DNA of 64,000 nt, from the NCBI RefSeq assembly GCF_900107045.1, contig NZ_FNON01000003.1:186001-250000 (forward strand). The letters are read 5' to 3'. Position 1 is the first letter of the stretch, and every line of letters begins with the position of its first letter. Shown piece by piece: positions 18,539 through 28,408 of this stretch. Origin of the DNA: Amycolatopsis xylanica (GTDB lineage Bacteria > Actinomycetota > Actinomycetes > Mycobacteriales > Pseudonocardiaceae). The translations under genes were made by a program, and so were the position numbers. The notes beneath the pieces are model-generated. The model searched no databases. It was given only the letters and a program-made list of their open reading frames with translations, and was not told where the DNA came from.

Positions 18539-19066
18539 TCAGGAGTCCTTGAGGGGGACCTTCTTCTTGGGCGCGCGGTACTCCTCGCGCGCCGCCCGCG
18601 CGTCCAAGATCGCCGCGGCCAGGCTGACGATCGTGCACACCAGTGCGAGGTAGCGCCCGTACGACGGCGCGACCGCGATCCCGCCCGCCTCGAACAGCGC
18701 GCGCTCTTCACTGCCGAACTGCCAGCCGATGGCGTACCACCCGGCGACCATCAGCAGCAGGTTCCCGGCCGCCGCCACCAGCCACAGCGCGGGCAGGCCG
18801 CTCACCCTGGCCTTGCGGACCTGGCCGAAGAGCACGACCACCAGCCCGGTCAGCAGCAGCAGGATCGGCGGGCACCAGGCGAAGAAGTCCGACTTCCACG
18901 CGTCGCGCACGACGTCGTCCGCGGGCAGCGAGCGCAGCGCCGACTCGATCTCGGTCGACGCCGCGCTCAGCGTGGTCCATGGCAGGAAGAGCGTCCCCGC
19001 CGCGAGCAGGCCGGCGCCGAAGCCGACCCACTCGCGCCAGGAGACGTTTCCGACCTTGAACGACAA
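18539..19066 (-). CDS. Four-helix membrane protein, unknown
   Basis: 175 residues with four hydrophobic segments (VGFGAGLLAAGTLFLPW; CPPILLLLTGLVVVLFG; LPALWLVAAAGNLLLMVAGW; YLALVCTIVSLAAAILDA) and a basic C-terminal tail (KKKVPLKDS). No family recognised. The only start in range is TTG at 19066, one base after the gatB stop, so it is probably translationally coupled and the last gene of the gatCAB operon. A housekeeping role is suggested only by this position. Confidence 0.7.
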   Translation of the reverse strand: MSFKVGNVSWREWVGFGAGLLAAGTLFLPWTTLSAASTEIESALRSLPADDVVRDAWKSDFFAWCPPILLLLTGLVVVLFGQVRKARVSGLPALWLVAAAGNLLLMVAGWYAIGWQFGSEERALFEAGGIAVAPSYGRYLALVCTIVSLAAAILDARAAREEYRAPKKKVPLKDS

Positions 19067-19067
19067 C

Positions 19068-20573
19068 TCAGGAACCGACCCGCTCGATGATCAGCTCACG
19101 CACGCGCTTGGCATCGGCCTGGCCCTTGGTGGCCTTCATGACCGAGCCGACGATCGCACCGGCGGCCGCCACCTTGCCGTCGCGGATCTTGCCCGCGATG
19201 TCCGGCTGCGCGGCCAGCGCCTCGTCGATGGCGGCGAGCAGCGCGGAGTCGTCGTTGACGACCTTGAACCCGCGCTTCTCGACGACCTCGCGCGGCGAGC
19301 CCTCGCCGTCGAGCACGCCGGTCGCGACCTGCTTGGCCAGCTTGTTGGTGAGCTCACCGGAGTTGACCAGCGCGATGATCTCGGCGACCTGCGCCGGGGT
19401 GATCGGCAGCGCGTCGAGCTCGACCTCGCGGGTGTTGGCCTCCTGCGCCAGCGTGGCGACCCACCAGGCCCGCGCCTCGGCGGGCGTGGCGCCCGCGTCG
19501 ACCGTGGCGGCGATCAGGTCGACCGCGCCGAGGTTGAGCAGGTCGCGCAGCTCGGCGTCGGACAGCTGCCACTCCTGCTGGATCCGCTTGCGGCGCACCG
19601 CGGGCATCTCCGGCAGGGTGCCGCGCAGCTCCTCGACCCATTCGCGGCTCGGCGCGATCGGGACCAGGTCGGGCTCCGGGAAGTACCGGTAGTCCTCGGC
19701 GGTCTCCTTGGTGCGGCCGGACGCGGTCGAGCCGTCGGCCTCCTGGAAGTGCCGGGTCTCCTGCTTGATGCTGCCGCCGCCGGCGAGGATCGCCGCCTGC
19801 CGCGTCATCTCGTAGCGCACCGCGCGCTCGACCGAGCGCAGCGAGTTCACGTTCTTGGTCTCGGTGCGCGTGCCGAACTCGGTCGCGCCCTTGGCCATCA
19901 GCGACACGTTCGCGTCGCAGCGCAGCGAGCCCTGGTCCATCCGGACGTCGGACACGTCGAGCGCCTTGAGCAGGTCACGCAGCGCGGAGACGTACGCGCG
20001 GGCCACCTCGGGCGCGCGCTCGCCGGTGCCCTCGATCGTCTTGGTGACGATCTCGATCAGCGGCACGCCAGCGCGGTTGTAGTCGAGCAGCGAGTGCTCC
20101 GCGCCGTGGATCCGCCCGGTCGCGCCGCCGACGTGCAGCGACTTGCCGGTGTCCTCCTCCATGTGCGCGCGCTCGATCTCGACGCGCACGATCTCGCCGT
20201 CGTCGAGCGTGACGTCGAGGTAGCCGTTGAACGCGATCGGCTCGTCGTACTGCGAGGTCTGGAAGTTCTTCGGCATGTCCGGGTAGAAGTAGTTCTTCCT
20301 GGCGAACCGGCACCACTCGGCGATCTCGCAGTTCAGCGCGAGGCCGATGCGGATGGCGCTCTCCACCGCCTTGCCGTTGACCACCGGCAGCGAGCCGGGC
20401 AGGCCGAGGCAGGTCGGGCAGGTGTGCGTGTTCGGCTCGCCGCCGAAGACGTTCTCGCAGCCGCAGAACATCTTGGTGTTCGTGGACAGCTCCACGTGCA
20501 CCTCGAGCCCGAGCACCGGGTCGAAACGCTCGACCACCTCGGCGTAGTCCATCAGTTCGGCCACGGCGGTCAT
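19068..20573 (-). CDS. gatB: Asp-tRNA(Asn)/Glu-tRNA(Gln) amidotransferase subunit B
   Basis: 501 residues. Hallmarks: [41 protein letters not shown] (zinc cysteines), [20 protein letters not shown], and the YqeY-like helical tail ([27 protein letters not shown]). It forms the tRNA-binding, kinase/transamidase half of GatCAB, which makes Gln-tRNA and Asn-tRNA by amidation of mischarged tRNAs. ATG at 20573 overlaps the gatA stop (ATGA) with GGAGGAAA just upstream. Confidence 0.97.
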   Translation of the reverse strand: MTAVAELMDYAEVVERFDPVLGLEVHVELSTNTKMFCGCENVFGGEPNTHTCPTCLGLPGSLPVVNGKAVESAIRIGLALNCEIAEWCRFARKNYFYPDMPKNFQTSQYDEPIAFNGYLDVTLDDGEIVRVEIERAHMEEDTGKSLHVGGATGRIHGAEHSLLDYNRAGVPLIEIVTKTIEGTGERAPEVARAYVSALRDLLKALDVSDVRMDQGSLRCDANVSLMAKGATEFGTRTETKNVNSLRSVERAVRYEMTRQAAILAGGGSIKQETRHFQEADGSTASGRTKETAEDYRYFPEPDLVPIAPSREWVEELRGTLPEMPAVRRKRIQQEWQLSDAELRDLLNLGAVDLIAATVDAGATPAEARAWWVATLAQEANTREVELDALPITPAQVAEIIALVNSGELTNKLAKQVATGVLDGEGSPREVVEKRGFKVVNDDSALLAAIDEALAAQPDIAGKIRDGKVAAAGAIVGSVMKATKGQADAKRVRELIIERVGS

Positions 20574-22075
20574 GCCTTTCCTCCCAGCTCCGGAACCTGG
20601 TGGATGAGTGCTCCACCGGCGGCGTCGTTGCGCGCGACCTCGTACGCGGCGCCGACGCGGTACAGCCTGTCGTCGGCGAGCGACGGGGCCATGATCTGCA
20701 GGCCGACCGGCAGTCCGTCCTCATCGGACAGTCCACTCGGGACACTCATGGCGGCGTTGCCCGACAGGTTCGACGGGATGGTGCACAGGTCGGCCAGGTA
20801 CATGGCCATCGGGTCGTCGACCCGCTCGCCGATCTTGAACGCGGTGGTCGGCGTCGTCGGCGACACCAGCACGTCCACCTTCTCGAACGCGGCGTCGAAG
20901 TCGCGTGAAATCAGCGTCCGCACCTTCTGCGCGGAGCCGTAGTACGCGTCGTAGTAACCGGACGAGAGCGCGTAGGTGCCGAGCATGATCCGGCGCTTGA
21001 CCTCGGGGCCGAAGCCCTTTTCCCTGGTCAGCGACATGACCTCTTCGGCGCTGTGCGTGCCGTCGTCCGACACGCGCAGGCCGTAGCGCATGGCGTCGAA
21101 CCTGGCGAGGTTCGACGAGCACTCGCTCGGCGCGATCAGGTAGTACGCGGGCAGCGCGAGGGTGAACGCCGGGCAGGACACCTCGACGACCTCGGCGCCG
21201 AGCGCGCGCAGCTGCTCGACCGCGGCTTCGAAGGACCGCGTGACGCCTGCCTGGTAGCCGTCGCCCGCGAACTCCTTGACCACGCCGACGCGCACGCCCT
21301 TGAGGTCGCCCTTCATGCCCTCGCGGGCCGCGGCGACGACCGGCGGGACCGGCGCGTTGATCGACGTCGAGTCCATCGGGTCGTACCCGCCGATGACCTC
21401 GTGCAGCAACGCGGCGTCGAGCACCGTGCGGGCGCAGGGACCGGCCTGGTCGAGCGAGGACGAGAAGGCGATGAGGCCATAGCGCGACACGCCGCCGTAG
21501 GTCGGCTTCACGCCGACGGTGCCGGTGACGGCGCCGGGCTGGCGGATCGAGCCGCCGGTGTCGGTGCCGATGGCCAGCGGGGCCTCGAACGCCGCGAGCG
21601 ACGCCGACGAGCCACCGCCCGAGCCGCCGGGGATGCGCGAGTGGTCCCACGGGTTGTGCGTCGGGCCGTACGCCGAGTTCTCGGTGGAGGAGCCCATCGC
21701 GAACTCGTCCATGTTGGTCTTGCCGAGGATGACGACACCGGCCTCGCGCAGCTTGCGCGTGACGGTGGCGTCGTACGGCGGGACCCAGCCTTCGAGCGTG
21801 CGCGAACCGGCCGTGGTCGGCATGTCCGTGGTGGTCAGCACGTCCTTGAGCGCGAGCGGCACCCCGGCCAGCGGCGACGCCGGCGTCTCGGCCTCGTCGA
21901 CCGCGCGGGCCGCGGCGAGCGCGCCCTCGGCGTCGACGTGCAGGAAGGCGTGCACGTGCTCGTCGATCTTGGCGATCCGGTCCAGGTGCGCCTGCGCGAC
22001 CTCGACGGCCGACACCTCGCGCTTCTGGACCTTTTCGGCCAGCTCGGCGGCGGTGAGCTTGATGAGATCGGTCAC
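20570..22075 (-). CDS. gatA: Asp-tRNA(Asn)/Glu-tRNA(Gln) amidotransferase subunit A
   Basis: 501 residues, amidase-signature enzyme releasing ammonia from glutamine for GatB. The Ser-cisSer-Lys triad is present: Lys in ALKDVLTT (about 75), [32 protein letters not shown] with both serines. GTG start at 22075 overlaps the gatC stop. Middle gene of the gatC-gatA-gatB operon, all in 4-nt overlaps. Confidence 0.97.
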   Translation of the reverse strand: MTDLIKLTAAELAEKVQKREVSAVEVAQAHLDRIAKIDEHVHAFLHVDAEGALAAARAVDEAETPASPLAGVPLALKDVLTTTDMPTTAGSRTLEGWVPPYDATVTRKLREAGVVILGKTNMDEFAMGSSTENSAYGPTHNPWDHSRIPGGSGGGSSASLAAFEAPLAIGTDTGGSIRQPGAVTGTVGVKPTYGGVSRYGLIAFSSSLDQAGPCARTVLDAALLHEVIGGYDPMDSTSINAPVPPVVAAAREGMKGDLKGVRVGVVKEFAGDGYQAGVTRSFEAAVEQLRALGAEVVEVSCPAFTLALPAYYLIAPSECSSNLARFDAMRYGLRVSDDGTHSAEEVMSLTREKGFGPEVKRRIMLGTYALSSGYYDAYYGSAQKVRTLISRDFDAAFEKVDVLVSPTTPTTAFKIGERVDDPMAMYLADLCTIPSNLSGNAAMSVPSGLSDEDGLPVGLQIMAPSLADDRLYRVGAAYEVARNDAAGGALIHQVPELGGKA

Positions 22076-22371
22076 TGTTCCTCCCCCAGAATGCGCGGCA
22101 CGCGGAACCTGCCCTCTTCCTCGGCGGGCGCCCCGGAGAGCGCCTGCTGCTGCGACAGGCTCGGCTTCACGACATCCTCACGGAACACGTTCGTCAGCGG
22201 GACGGCGTGGGAGGTCGGCGGGATGTCCTGGTCGGCGACCTGGCCGACCTGGGCGACCGCGTCGAGGATCTGGTCGAGCTGACCTGCGAAAACGTCCAGT
22301 TCCTCGTCGGTGACGGCCAGCCTGGCCAGCTTGGCGAGATGCGCGACTTCGTCGCGGGAGATCGTGGGCAC
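22072..22371 (-). CDS. gatC: Asp-tRNA(Asn)/Glu-tRNA(Gln) amidotransferase subunit C
   Basis: 99 residues, the normal size. Conserved opening [22 protein letters not shown], then [17 protein letters not shown] and the Pro-rich [17 protein letters not shown]. It stabilises the GatA-GatB interface. GTG at 22371 starts the operon; the divergent ACT gene begins 189 nt away, so promoters for both lie in 22372-22559. Confidence 0.95.
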   Translation of the reverse strand: MPTISRDEVAHLAKLARLAVTDEELDVFAGQLDQILDAVAQVGQVADQDIPPTSHAVPLTNVFREDVVKPSLSQQQALSGAPAEEEGRFRVPRILGEEQ

Positions 22372-22559
22372 GCGGATAACCTCGGGTGTGCGCTGTTCTC
22401 GGGCTTATCGGAAGCCACGAGTCTATGGGTCGAGCTCAAACCGTTAGTTCCCGGTGTACGGACTGAGAGCCCGTTCATAACCCTGGTCTGCCACAATCGT
22501 CGCCCGGCGAGCGCGTTCCGAGCACCAGGCCGGACCGCCGAATAAAGTGAGAGGGGCTC

Positions 22560-23216
22560 GTGTTGTCGTTCCTCATCCGGGTGCAGCTGCCGGACAGCCC
22601 GGGAACACTGGGCGCGGTGGCCACCGCACTCGGCACGATCGGCGCGGACATACTGAGCGTCGACGTGGTCGAGCGCGGCAGCGGCATAGCCATCGACGAC
22701 CTCGTGGTCGAGCTCCCCTCCGGCAGGCTCCCCGACGCGCTGATCACGGCCGCCGAGAGCGTCGACGGCGTCGAGGTCGACGCGGTCCGCCCATACGCAG
22801 GCGTGCTGGACACCCACCGCGAGCTCGAGCTCGTCGAGGAGATCGCGGCCCAGCCCAAGTCCGGCCTGCACATCCTGGCCGAGGGCGTCCCGCGCATCAT
22901 CCGCGCGGGCTGGTCACTGGTGGTCGAACACGGCGAAGGCGGCATCCACCGACTCGCGGCCTCGTCGGCCGCGCCCGAGGTCCCGATCACGCACCTGCCG
23001 TGGCTCCCCCTCGAGCGCGCGACGGTCTTGGACGGCGAGGAGTCCTGGGTCCCGGAGACCTGGCAGGAGCTGGGCACGGAACTCGCGGCCACCCCGCTCG
23101 GCAAGCCCGGCAAGGCCCTGCTGGTCGGCCGCCCCGGCGGCCCCCTCTTCCGCGCGGCCGAAGTGGCCAGGCTCGCCCACTTCGCGGGCATCGTCTCGGT
23201 GGTTTTGGACTCCTGA
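22560..23216 (+). CDS. ACT-domain amino-acid-binding protein
   Basis: 218 residues. N-terminal ACT domain (LIRVQLPDSPGTLGAVATALGTIGADILSVDVVERG) and a second alpha/beta half ending in PLFRAAEVARLAHFAGIVSVVL, reminiscent of a GNAT-type fold. The position divergent from gatC matches Rv3013 of mycobacteria. ACT domains usually bind amino acids allosterically; the ligand is unknown. GTG at 22560 follows GAGAGGGG. Its stop codon touches a family-B palindrome. Confidence 0.8.
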   Translation: MLSFLIRVQLPDSPGTLGAVATALGTIGADILSVDVVERGSGIAIDDLVVELPSGRLPDALITAAESVDGVEVDAVRPYAGVLDTHRELELVEEIAAQPKSGLHILAEGVPRIIRAGWSLVVEHGEGGIHRLAASSAAPEVPITHLPWLPLERATVLDGEESWVPETWQELGTELAATPLGKPGKALLVGRPGGPLFRAAEVARLAHFAGIVSVVLDS

Positions 23217-23280
23217 AACGGGATAAAGCGGGCTTTATCCCGGGCGCTTTCCCCGGGATAAAGCCCGCTTTATCCCGTTT
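23216..23280. terminator. Family-B palindrome, copy 3 (29-nt perfect arms)
   Basis: Arms 23216-23244 and 23252-23280 are perfect complements around CGCTTTC. Each arm is itself palindromic (GGGATAAAG CGGG CTTTATCCC), so cruciform or several alternative hairpins are possible. It begins on the last base of the ACT gene stop codon. Confidence 0.85.
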
Positions 23281-23366
23281 CGCCCGCGTTGCAGGCAGCT
23301 GGCACAGCAACGCTCACGAGTACTTCTACTCATCCGCGAGACTTCGTCACCCGCAAGACTGAACGC

Positions 23367-23739
23367 ATGCCCGAACAAAAGTCCCCGGCCGCTACGGTGA
23401 CACTCGGCCTGATCGGCCTGCTGTGGCTGGTCGGCACGCCCTACCTCGTGTTCAGCGCCGGGATGGCCTCCTGGGCGCAGGCCGGTGCGGGTGACCGCAC
23501 GCTGATGTGGGCGACGATCTGGGGGTATCGGGCTTCCCTTCGCCGGCTTCCTCATCGCGATGCTGGCGCGCTTGCGGGTGGCGACGGGGATCTTCGCGAT
23601 CTGCTTCATGGTGAGCCTGGGGATCGCCGGTTACGAGTACCTGCAAGCACAACGGCACCACGGGACGACCACTCGGTCACCGGCGCCGACGCACTGCGTC
23701 GAGCGCAGCGGCGGCGACAACGAATGCCCCGGCAACTAA
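23367..23739 (+). pseudogene. Small membrane protein with an apparent frameshift
   Basis: ATG at 23367 opens KSPAATVTLGLIGLLWLVGTPYLVF..ASWAQAGAGDRTLMWATI, with one membrane helix. At the G-run 23521-23525 (TCTGGGGGTATC) the sensible sequence moves to the +1 frame: GIGLPFAGFLIAMLARL and ATGIFAICFMVSLGIAGY, two more helices, then a polar tail ending at TAA 23737-23739. Reading straight on loses membrane character and runs into the family-A repeat. A one-base change at the G-run explains it: sequencing error, mutation or phase variation. The intact product would be a ~124-residue three-helix protein. Confidence 0.65.
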
Positions 23740-23742
23740 GGG

Positions 23743-23786
23743 TCGTGAGTGTTCCGGCCGGTTCTAACCGGCCAAAACACTCACGA
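23743..23786. repeat. Family-A palindrome, full copy
   Basis: Arms 23743-23763 and 23766-23786 around CT, with GG to AA changes in the right arm. It separates the convergent membrane-protein and cyclophilin genes and probably terminates both. Confidence 0.88.
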
Positions 23787-23791
23787 GCCCT

Positions 23792-24514
23792 TTAACACCA
23801 AACGCGAGCCTTGATGATCTTGGCGGGCAGAACCGGCGCCCCGTCCACCGGCGGCGTCCCCGGCGACGACGGGTCAGGCTGGATCCCGCCCGCCGCGATC
23901 TTGTCGAGCGTCTGCAGGCCTTCGGTGTCGACGGTGCCGAAGATCGTGTAGTTCGGCCGGAGCGCCGAGTCGCCGTAGACCACGAAGAACTGGCTGCCGT
24001 TGGTGGCCGGGCCCGCGTTGGCCATCGCGAGCACGCCGCGGGCGTAGACACGGCGGGCGCCGGTCGGGTCGGTGGGCGCGGGCGGCAGGTCCGTCGGGAG
24101 CTCGTCCTTGTACTTGTAGCCGGGGCCGCCCTCGCCGGTGCCCGACGGGTCGCCGCACTGCAGCACCTTCAACGTCGGGTACGCCGTCAGGCGGTGGCAG
24201 GACGTCATGTCGTAGAACCGGTGCTTGGTCAGGTGCAGGAAGCTCTGCACCGTGCACGGTGCCTGCTTGCGGTTCAGCTTCAGGCCGATGTCGCCCTGGT
24301 TGCCCTTCAGCTTCACCTCGACCGTGCCCCACGACGGCGTGTGGCGGGGGTCCGGCGGCAGCGGGACCGGGCGCGACGCGGGCTCGTCAGGTGTCTCGGT
24401 GTACTGGCACGGGCCCTTGGTGACCTTGGGCGGCGGGGCGTCGGCCGAGGCCACCCCCGTCAAGGTCAGGGTGGCGAGCACGGAGACAGCGGCAACAGCG
24501 ACCGTACGGAGCAC
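23792..24514 (-). CDS. Secreted cyclophilin-type peptidyl-prolyl isomerase
   Basis: 240 residues. Signal peptide (LRTVAVAAVSVLATLTLTGVASADA) and then a cyclophilin domain: GDIGLKLNRKQAPCTVQSFLHLTKHRFYD, GTGEGGPGYKYKDEL, YARGVLAMANAGPATNGSQFFVVYGDS and FGTVDTEGLQTLDKI. The active-site Arg of human CypA is not obvious in the FYDMTSCHR segment but a nearby Arg is present. Four cysteines suggest disulphides outside the cell. GTG at 24514 follows GGGAGGG. It should help fold secreted proteins. Confidence 0.9.
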   Translation of the reverse strand: MLRTVAVAAVSVLATLTLTGVASADAPPPKVTKGPCQYTETPDEPASRPVPLPPDPRHTPSWGTVEVKLKGNQGDIGLKLNRKQAPCTVQSFLHLTKHRFYDMTSCHRLTAYPTLKVLQCGDPSGTGEGGPGYKYKDELPTDLPPAPTDPTGARRVYARGVLAMANAGPATNGSQFFVVYGDSALRPNYTIFGTVDTEGLQTLDKIAAGGIQPDPSSPGTPPVDGAPVLPAKIIKARVWC

Positions 24515-24550
24515 GGACGTCCCTCCCAGCTTCGGCGACGAAACTCGGGA

Positions 24551-24556
24551 AGTATA
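24551..24556 (-). promoter_or_regulatory. -10 box TATACT ahead of the cyclophilin gene
   Basis: TATACT on the minus strand lies 37 nt before the GTG with the ribosome binding site between them. No clear -35 hexamer. It immediately follows a GGCGGGG/CCGCC hairpin at about 24558-24574 that may end the meaB transcript. Confidence 0.5.
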
Positions 24557-24582
24557 GGGCGGTTTTTCCCCGCCAAAAGTCG

Positions 24583-25539
24583 TTATCCGTGCAAATCCGC
24601 GACGAGCCGGTCGGCGGCCGCGTACGGGTCCAGCGTGCGCTCGACGACCGCGGACGCCAGCTCGGCCAGCCGGTCGCCGCGCACGTCGACCAGCTCGGCG
24701 CGCAGTATCCGCAACGCGATCGCCTCGACCTCGGAGCGGGCGCGCGCGGCGCGGCGCTGGGCGAGCTCGCCGTGCGACGAGAGCCAGGCGTGGTGTTCTT
24801 CCAAGGCCTTCACGACGTCGTCGACGCCTTCGCCGCGTGAGGCGACCGTCGGCAGGATCGGCTGGCGCCAGCTCGGGCCGCGGATCTCCCTGCGGGACAA
24901 GGAGATCATCTGCTTGAGGTCGTGGATGGTCGCGTCGGCGCCCTCGCGGTCGGCCTTGTTGACCACGAACAGGTCGGCGATCTCCAGCACCCCGGCCTTC
25001 GCCGCCTGGATCCCGTCGCCCATGCCCGGCGCGAGCAGCACGACCGTGGTGTCGGCGAGCTTCACGACGTCCACTTCGGACTGACCGACGCCGACCGTCT
25101 CGATCAGCACCACGTCGAACCCCGCCGCGTCGAGCACGCGCACGGCCTGCGGGGTCGCCCACGCGAGCCCGCCGAGATGTCCTCGGGTGGCCATCGACCG
25201 GATGAACACGCCGGGGTCGACCGCGTGCTCGGTCATCCGGATCCGGTCGCCGAGCAGCGCGCCGCCGGAGAACGGCGACGACGGGTCGATCGCCAGCACG
25301 CCGACCCGCTTGCCCTGCTTGCGCAGCGCCGTGAGCAGCGCGGACGTGGATGTCGACTTGCCGACACCCGGCGGCCCGGTGAGCCCGACGATCTGGGCGC
25401 GCCCGGTGAACGGGGTCAGCGCCGCGGCCACCTCGCGCAGCCGCGGATGCGCGTCCTCGACCAGCGAGATCAGCCGCGCGATCGCGCGGGCCTGGCCGTC
25501 ACGCGCACGTGCGACCAGGTCCGCGACATCAAGCGTCAT
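24583..25539 (-). CDS. meaB: Methylmalonyl-CoA mutase-associated GTPase MeaB
   Basis: 318 residues, G3E-family GTPase that protects and reloads methylmalonyl-CoA mutase with adenosylcobalamin. Walker A GLTGPPGVGKSTSTSALL (about 52), DPSSPFSGGALLGDRIRM, the Walker B region VLIETVGVGQSEVDV and NKAD specificity motif are all intact. ATG at 25539 directly follows the thiolase stop (TAGATG), so they are coupled. Mutase genes are not in the window. Confidence 0.95.
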   Translation of the reverse strand: MTLDVADLVARARDGQARAIARLISLVEDAHPRLREVAAALTPFTGRAQIVGLTGPPGVGKSTSTSALLTALRKQGKRVGVLAIDPSSPFSGGALLGDRIRMTEHAVDPGVFIRSMATRGHLGGLAWATPQAVRVLDAAGFDVVLIETVGVGQSEVDVVKLADTTVVLLAPGMGDGIQAAKAGVLEIADLFVVNKADREGADATIHDLKQMISLSRREIRGPSWRQPILPTVASRGEGVDDVVKALEEHHAWLSSHGELAQRRAARARSEVEAIALRILRAELVDVRGDRLAELASAVVERTLDPYAAADRLVADLHG

Positions 25540-26721
25540 CTAGGGAACGCGGATCAGCAGCGCGTCGCCCTGGCCGCCGCCACCGCACAGCGCGGCCGCG
25601 CCGAGCCCGCCACCGCGGCGGCGCAGCTCGTGCACCAGGTGCACGGCGAGCCGGGCGCCGGAGGCGCCGATCGGGTGGCCGAGCGCGATGGCGCCGCCGT
25701 TGACGTTGACCTTCTCCGGGTCCAGGCCGAGCTTGTCCGACGAGACCAGGCCGACGGCCGCGAACGCCTCGTTGATCTCCACCAGGTCGAGCGCGTCGGC
25801 GGTCAGGCCCGCCTTCGCCAGCGCCGCGAGGATGGCGTTCGACGGCTGCTCGTGCAGGCTCGCGTCCGGCCCGGCGACCACACCGTGCGCGCCGATCTCG
25901 GCGAGCGGGGTGATGCCGAGCTTCTCGGCCATGGCCGGGCTGGCGACCACGACGGCGGCGGCGCCGTCGGAGATCTGCGACGCCGAGCCCGCGGTGATCG
26001 TGCCGTCGGAGGCGAACGCGGGGCGCAGCTTCGCGAGGCTCGCGGCGGTCGTGTCGGCGCGGACGCCTTCGTCGGTGTCGAAGACGACCGGGTCGCCCTT
26101 GCGCTGCGGAATCGAAACCGGCGCGATCTCGGCGGTGAACCGGCCTTCGGCGATCGCGGCGGCGGCGCGCTGGTGCGAGCGCGCGGAGAACTCGTCCTGC
26201 TGCTCGCGGGTGATGCCGTAGCGGGTGTTGTACTTCTCGGTCGACGAGCCCATCGCGACCTGGTCGAACGCGCAGAACAGGCCGTCGTAGGCCATGTGGT
26301 CGACGAGCGTGGTGTCGCCGTACTTGAACCCGGAGCGCGACTTCGGCAGCAGGTGCGGCGACTGGGTCATCGACTCCTGGCCACCGGCGACGATCAGCTC
26401 GAACTCACCGGCGCGGATCAGCTGGTCCGCGAGCGCGATGGCGTCGAGCCCGGACAGGCACACCTTGTTGATGGTCAGCGCGGGCACGCTCATCGGGATG
26501 CCCGCGGCGACCGCGGCCTGGCGCGCCGGGATCTGGCCAGCGCCGGCGGTGAGCACCTGGCCCATGATCGTGTACTGCACGGCGTCCGGCGAGACACCGG
26601 CCTGCTCCAGCGCGGCCTTGATGGCCACGCCGCCGAGCTGGGCTCCGGTGAAGTCCTTCAAAGATCCGAGCAGACGTCCGATCGGGGTGCGGGCGGCACC
26701 CAGGATCACGGAACCGGACAC
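25540..26721 (-). CDS. Acetyl-CoA C-acetyltransferase (thiolase II)
   Basis: 393 residues. Catalytic Cys in [23 protein letters not shown] (about 88), His in [17 protein letters not shown] and Cys in [11 protein letters not shown]. It condenses two acetyl-CoA to acetoacetyl-CoA or the reverse, feeding butyryl/crotonyl-CoA metabolism and so the nearby crotonyl-CoA reductase. GTG at 26721 has GGAGG at 7-nt spacing. Divergent from the epimerase, coupled to meaB. Confidence 0.95.
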   Translation of the reverse strand: MSGSVILGAARTPIGRLLGSLKDFTGAQLGGVAIKAALEQAGVSPDAVQYTIMGQVLTAGAGQIPARQAAVAAGIPMSVPALTINKVCLSGLDAIALADQLIRAGEFELIVAGGQESMTQSPHLLPKSRSGFKYGDTTLVDHMAYDGLFCAFDQVAMGSSTEKYNTRYGITREQQDEFSARSHQRAAAAIAEGRFTAEIAPVSIPQRKGDPVVFDTDEGVRADTTAASLAKLRPAFASDGTITAGSASQISDGAAAVVVASPAMAEKLGITPLAEIGAHGVVAGPDASLHEQPSNAILAALAKAGLTADALDLVEINEAFAAVGLVSSDKLGLDPEKVNVNGGAIALGHPIGASGARLAVHLVHELRRRGGGLGAAALCGGGGQGDALLIRVP

Positions 26722-26847
26722 GACTTCCTCCAAGCATCGGCGCACGGCGGTCTCCAGGGACCATACCTGGGGTTCACCCTTCTGAATTGACTTAGTGTGA
26801 GGCGTCGCACGCCGTCACGGCTTGCGCGCCCTCTTAGGGTTTGTCGC

Positions 26848-27288
26848 ATGAACGACGCGCTGAAGCCTTACGTGACGGCCATCGACCATGTCGGCATCGC
26901 CGTGCCCGACCTGGACGCCGCGATCGCCTTCCACACCGAGCACTTCGGGCTGGAGGTCGGCCACCAGGAGGTCAACGAGGAGCAGGGCGTCCGCGAGGCC
27001 ATGCTCTACGCGCCCGGTGGCGGCGGCACCGCCATCCAGCTGCTCGCGCCGCTGCGCGAGGACTCCGCGATCGGCAAGTTCATCGCGAAGAGCGGGCCCG
27101 GCCTGCAGCAGCTGGCCTACCGGGTGTCCGATGTGGACGCCGCGGCCGAGGCACTGCGCGCGAAGGGCCTGCGCCTGCTCTACGACGCGGCCAAGCGCGG
27201 CACGTCGGACAGCCGGGTCAACTTCGTGCACCCCAAGGACGCGGGCGGCGTGCTCGTGGAACTCGTGGAGCCCGCCGCCGGTCACTGA
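26848..27288 (+). CDS. mce: Methylmalonyl-CoA epimerase
   Basis: 146 residues, glyoxalase/VOC-fold enzyme converting (2S)- and (2R)-methylmalonyl-CoA. Conserved IDHVGIAVPDLDAAIAFH, the metal ligands His (DHVGIA), Gln/His in GLQQLAYRV and Glu in GGVLVELVEP. ATG at 26848 has TAGGGT ending 7 nt upstream, so it is probably leaderless; the longer frame from 26797 is not needed. Sits divergent from thiolase-meaB as in streptomycetes. Confidence 0.95.
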   Translation: MNDALKPYVTAIDHVGIAVPDLDAAIAFHTEHFGLEVGHQEVNEEQGVREAMLYAPGGGGTAIQLLAPLREDSAIGKFIAKSGPGLQQLAYRVSDVDAAAEALRAKGLRLLYDAAKRGTSDSRVNFVHPKDAGGVLVELVEPAAGH

Positions 27289-27300
27289 GCCCCTGCCGTT

Positions 27301-27353
27301 AGCCCGAAGGCCACTTTCGTCAGATGCGATCTGACGAAAGCCACTTTCGGGCT
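27301..27353. terminator. Family-C palindrome, copy 2
   Basis: Arms 27301-27324 and 27330-27353 with CTTTCGTCAGA/TCTGACGAAAG at the tip around TGCGA, four mismatches in the middle. It lies between the convergent epimerase and TetR genes. Confidence 0.8.
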
Positions 27354-27366
27354 GCGAACAGCGAGG

Positions 27367-27933
27367 TCACTGAGCCTTGGCGGTGAGGGCGTCGGCGATG
27401 AACGCCAGCTCCTGCTCGAGTTCGCCGGGGATGTCGTCGTCGCTGTGCCGCGCGACGGAGTGCCGGTAGCTGACCGCGCGGGCGAGCAGGCCGGACGCGC
27501 TGTCGATGTCGGCTCGTTCGAGGCGGCAGCCCGCCGCGGCGACGATCACCGCGCGCACCTGGCGGACCAGCGCCTGGAACCGCTCGTGCAGCGCGTCGCG
27601 GACCGCGAGATGCGTGTCCGCTTCACGCCACAGCAGGTGGGACAGCACCCGCGAACCACTCAGCCTGCGGTCGAGTTCGGCGACGAGTTTGTGCAGGCTG
27701 CTCGCGATGTCGCCGGGCACGACCACGTGCTCCGGCTCGACGCGCTCGTCGGGCAGCCGCTCGACGAGCGCGGTGAGCAGATCGGGCTTGCGGCGGAAGT
27801 AATAGTGGACGAGGCCTTTCGGCACGCCGGCGCGCTCGGCGATGCGTGAGGTCGGGGTGGCGTCGAAACCGGACTCGGCGAAAAGCTCTTCCGCAGCGAG
27901 CAGGATGCGCTCTTTCGCCGAGTCGTCGTTCAT
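27367..27933 (-). CDS. TetR family regulator
   Basis: 188 residues. N-terminal helix-turn-helix: KERILLAAEELFAESGFDATPTSRIAERAGVPKGLVHYYFRRKPDLL. The C-terminal ligand domain is helical. ATG at 27933, 19 nt after the SPW gene in the same direction, so both may be one operon divergent from ccr. A TTAC-N6-GTAA site before ccr is a plausible target; a CoA ester or fatty acid ligand would fit, by inference. Confidence 0.9.
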   Translation of the reverse strand: MNDDSAKERILLAAEELFAESGFDATPTSRIAERAGVPKGLVHYYFRRKPDLLTALVERLPDERVEPEHVVVPGDIASSLHKLVAELDRRLSGSRVLSHLLWREADTHLAVRDALHERFQALVRQVRAVIVAAAGCRLERADIDSASGLLARAVSYRHSVARHSDDDIPGELEQELAFIADALTAKAQ

Positions 27934-27952
27934 CGGATCAGTCTTTCAGTTT

Positions 27953-28321
27953 TCAGTGCGAACCGGCCATCTTGTGCGCCGCGTTGGCGACGGGCACAGC
28001 CGCCGCACCGACGACGATGGTCAGCGCGCCGACGATCCACGCGGTCCAGGCGGCACCGTTGAACGCGGTGTAGCCCAGCACCCACGGGGACAGGAAGAGC
28101 AGGGCGCCGAGCACGACCTGCGCGCCTTCGCCGTAGACCATCCCCGGCCGCGCCAGTGAGGCCAGGCCGTCGAGTGCGATGAGCGCGCCGAGCACGATCA
28201 TCGTCCACATCGCGGTGTTGTCCGTGTCCATCCAGAGTGGTGACAGCACGGCGACCACGCCGAGTACCACCTCCGCCCAGTCATGCGGGCGCATCCACGG
28301 ACGGGTCGAAGTTTCGGTCAT
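27953..28321 (-). CDS. SPW-repeat membrane protein
   Basis: 122 residues, four helices in two pairs. The SPW motifs are LSPLWMD after the first helix and LSPWVLGYT after the third. Role unknown; members sit in the membrane of many actinobacteria. ATG at 28321 follows GGAGGTGAAC; the upstream-extended frame is not used. Precedes the TetR gene in the same transcript. Confidence 0.88.
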   Translation of the reverse strand: MTETSTRPWMRPHDWAEVVLGVVAVLSPLWMDTDNTAMWTMIVLGALIALDGLASLARPGMVYGEGAQVVLGALLFLSPWVLGYTAFNGAAWTAWIVGALTIVVGAAAVPVANAAHKMAGSH

Positions 28322-28408
28322 CTTCAGTTCACCTCCGGCTTCGATGGTCCGCTTGATTGGCCGCCCGGTCAAATAACACTTCGGCACGACAGAGTGCTTC
28401 ACGTCTCG

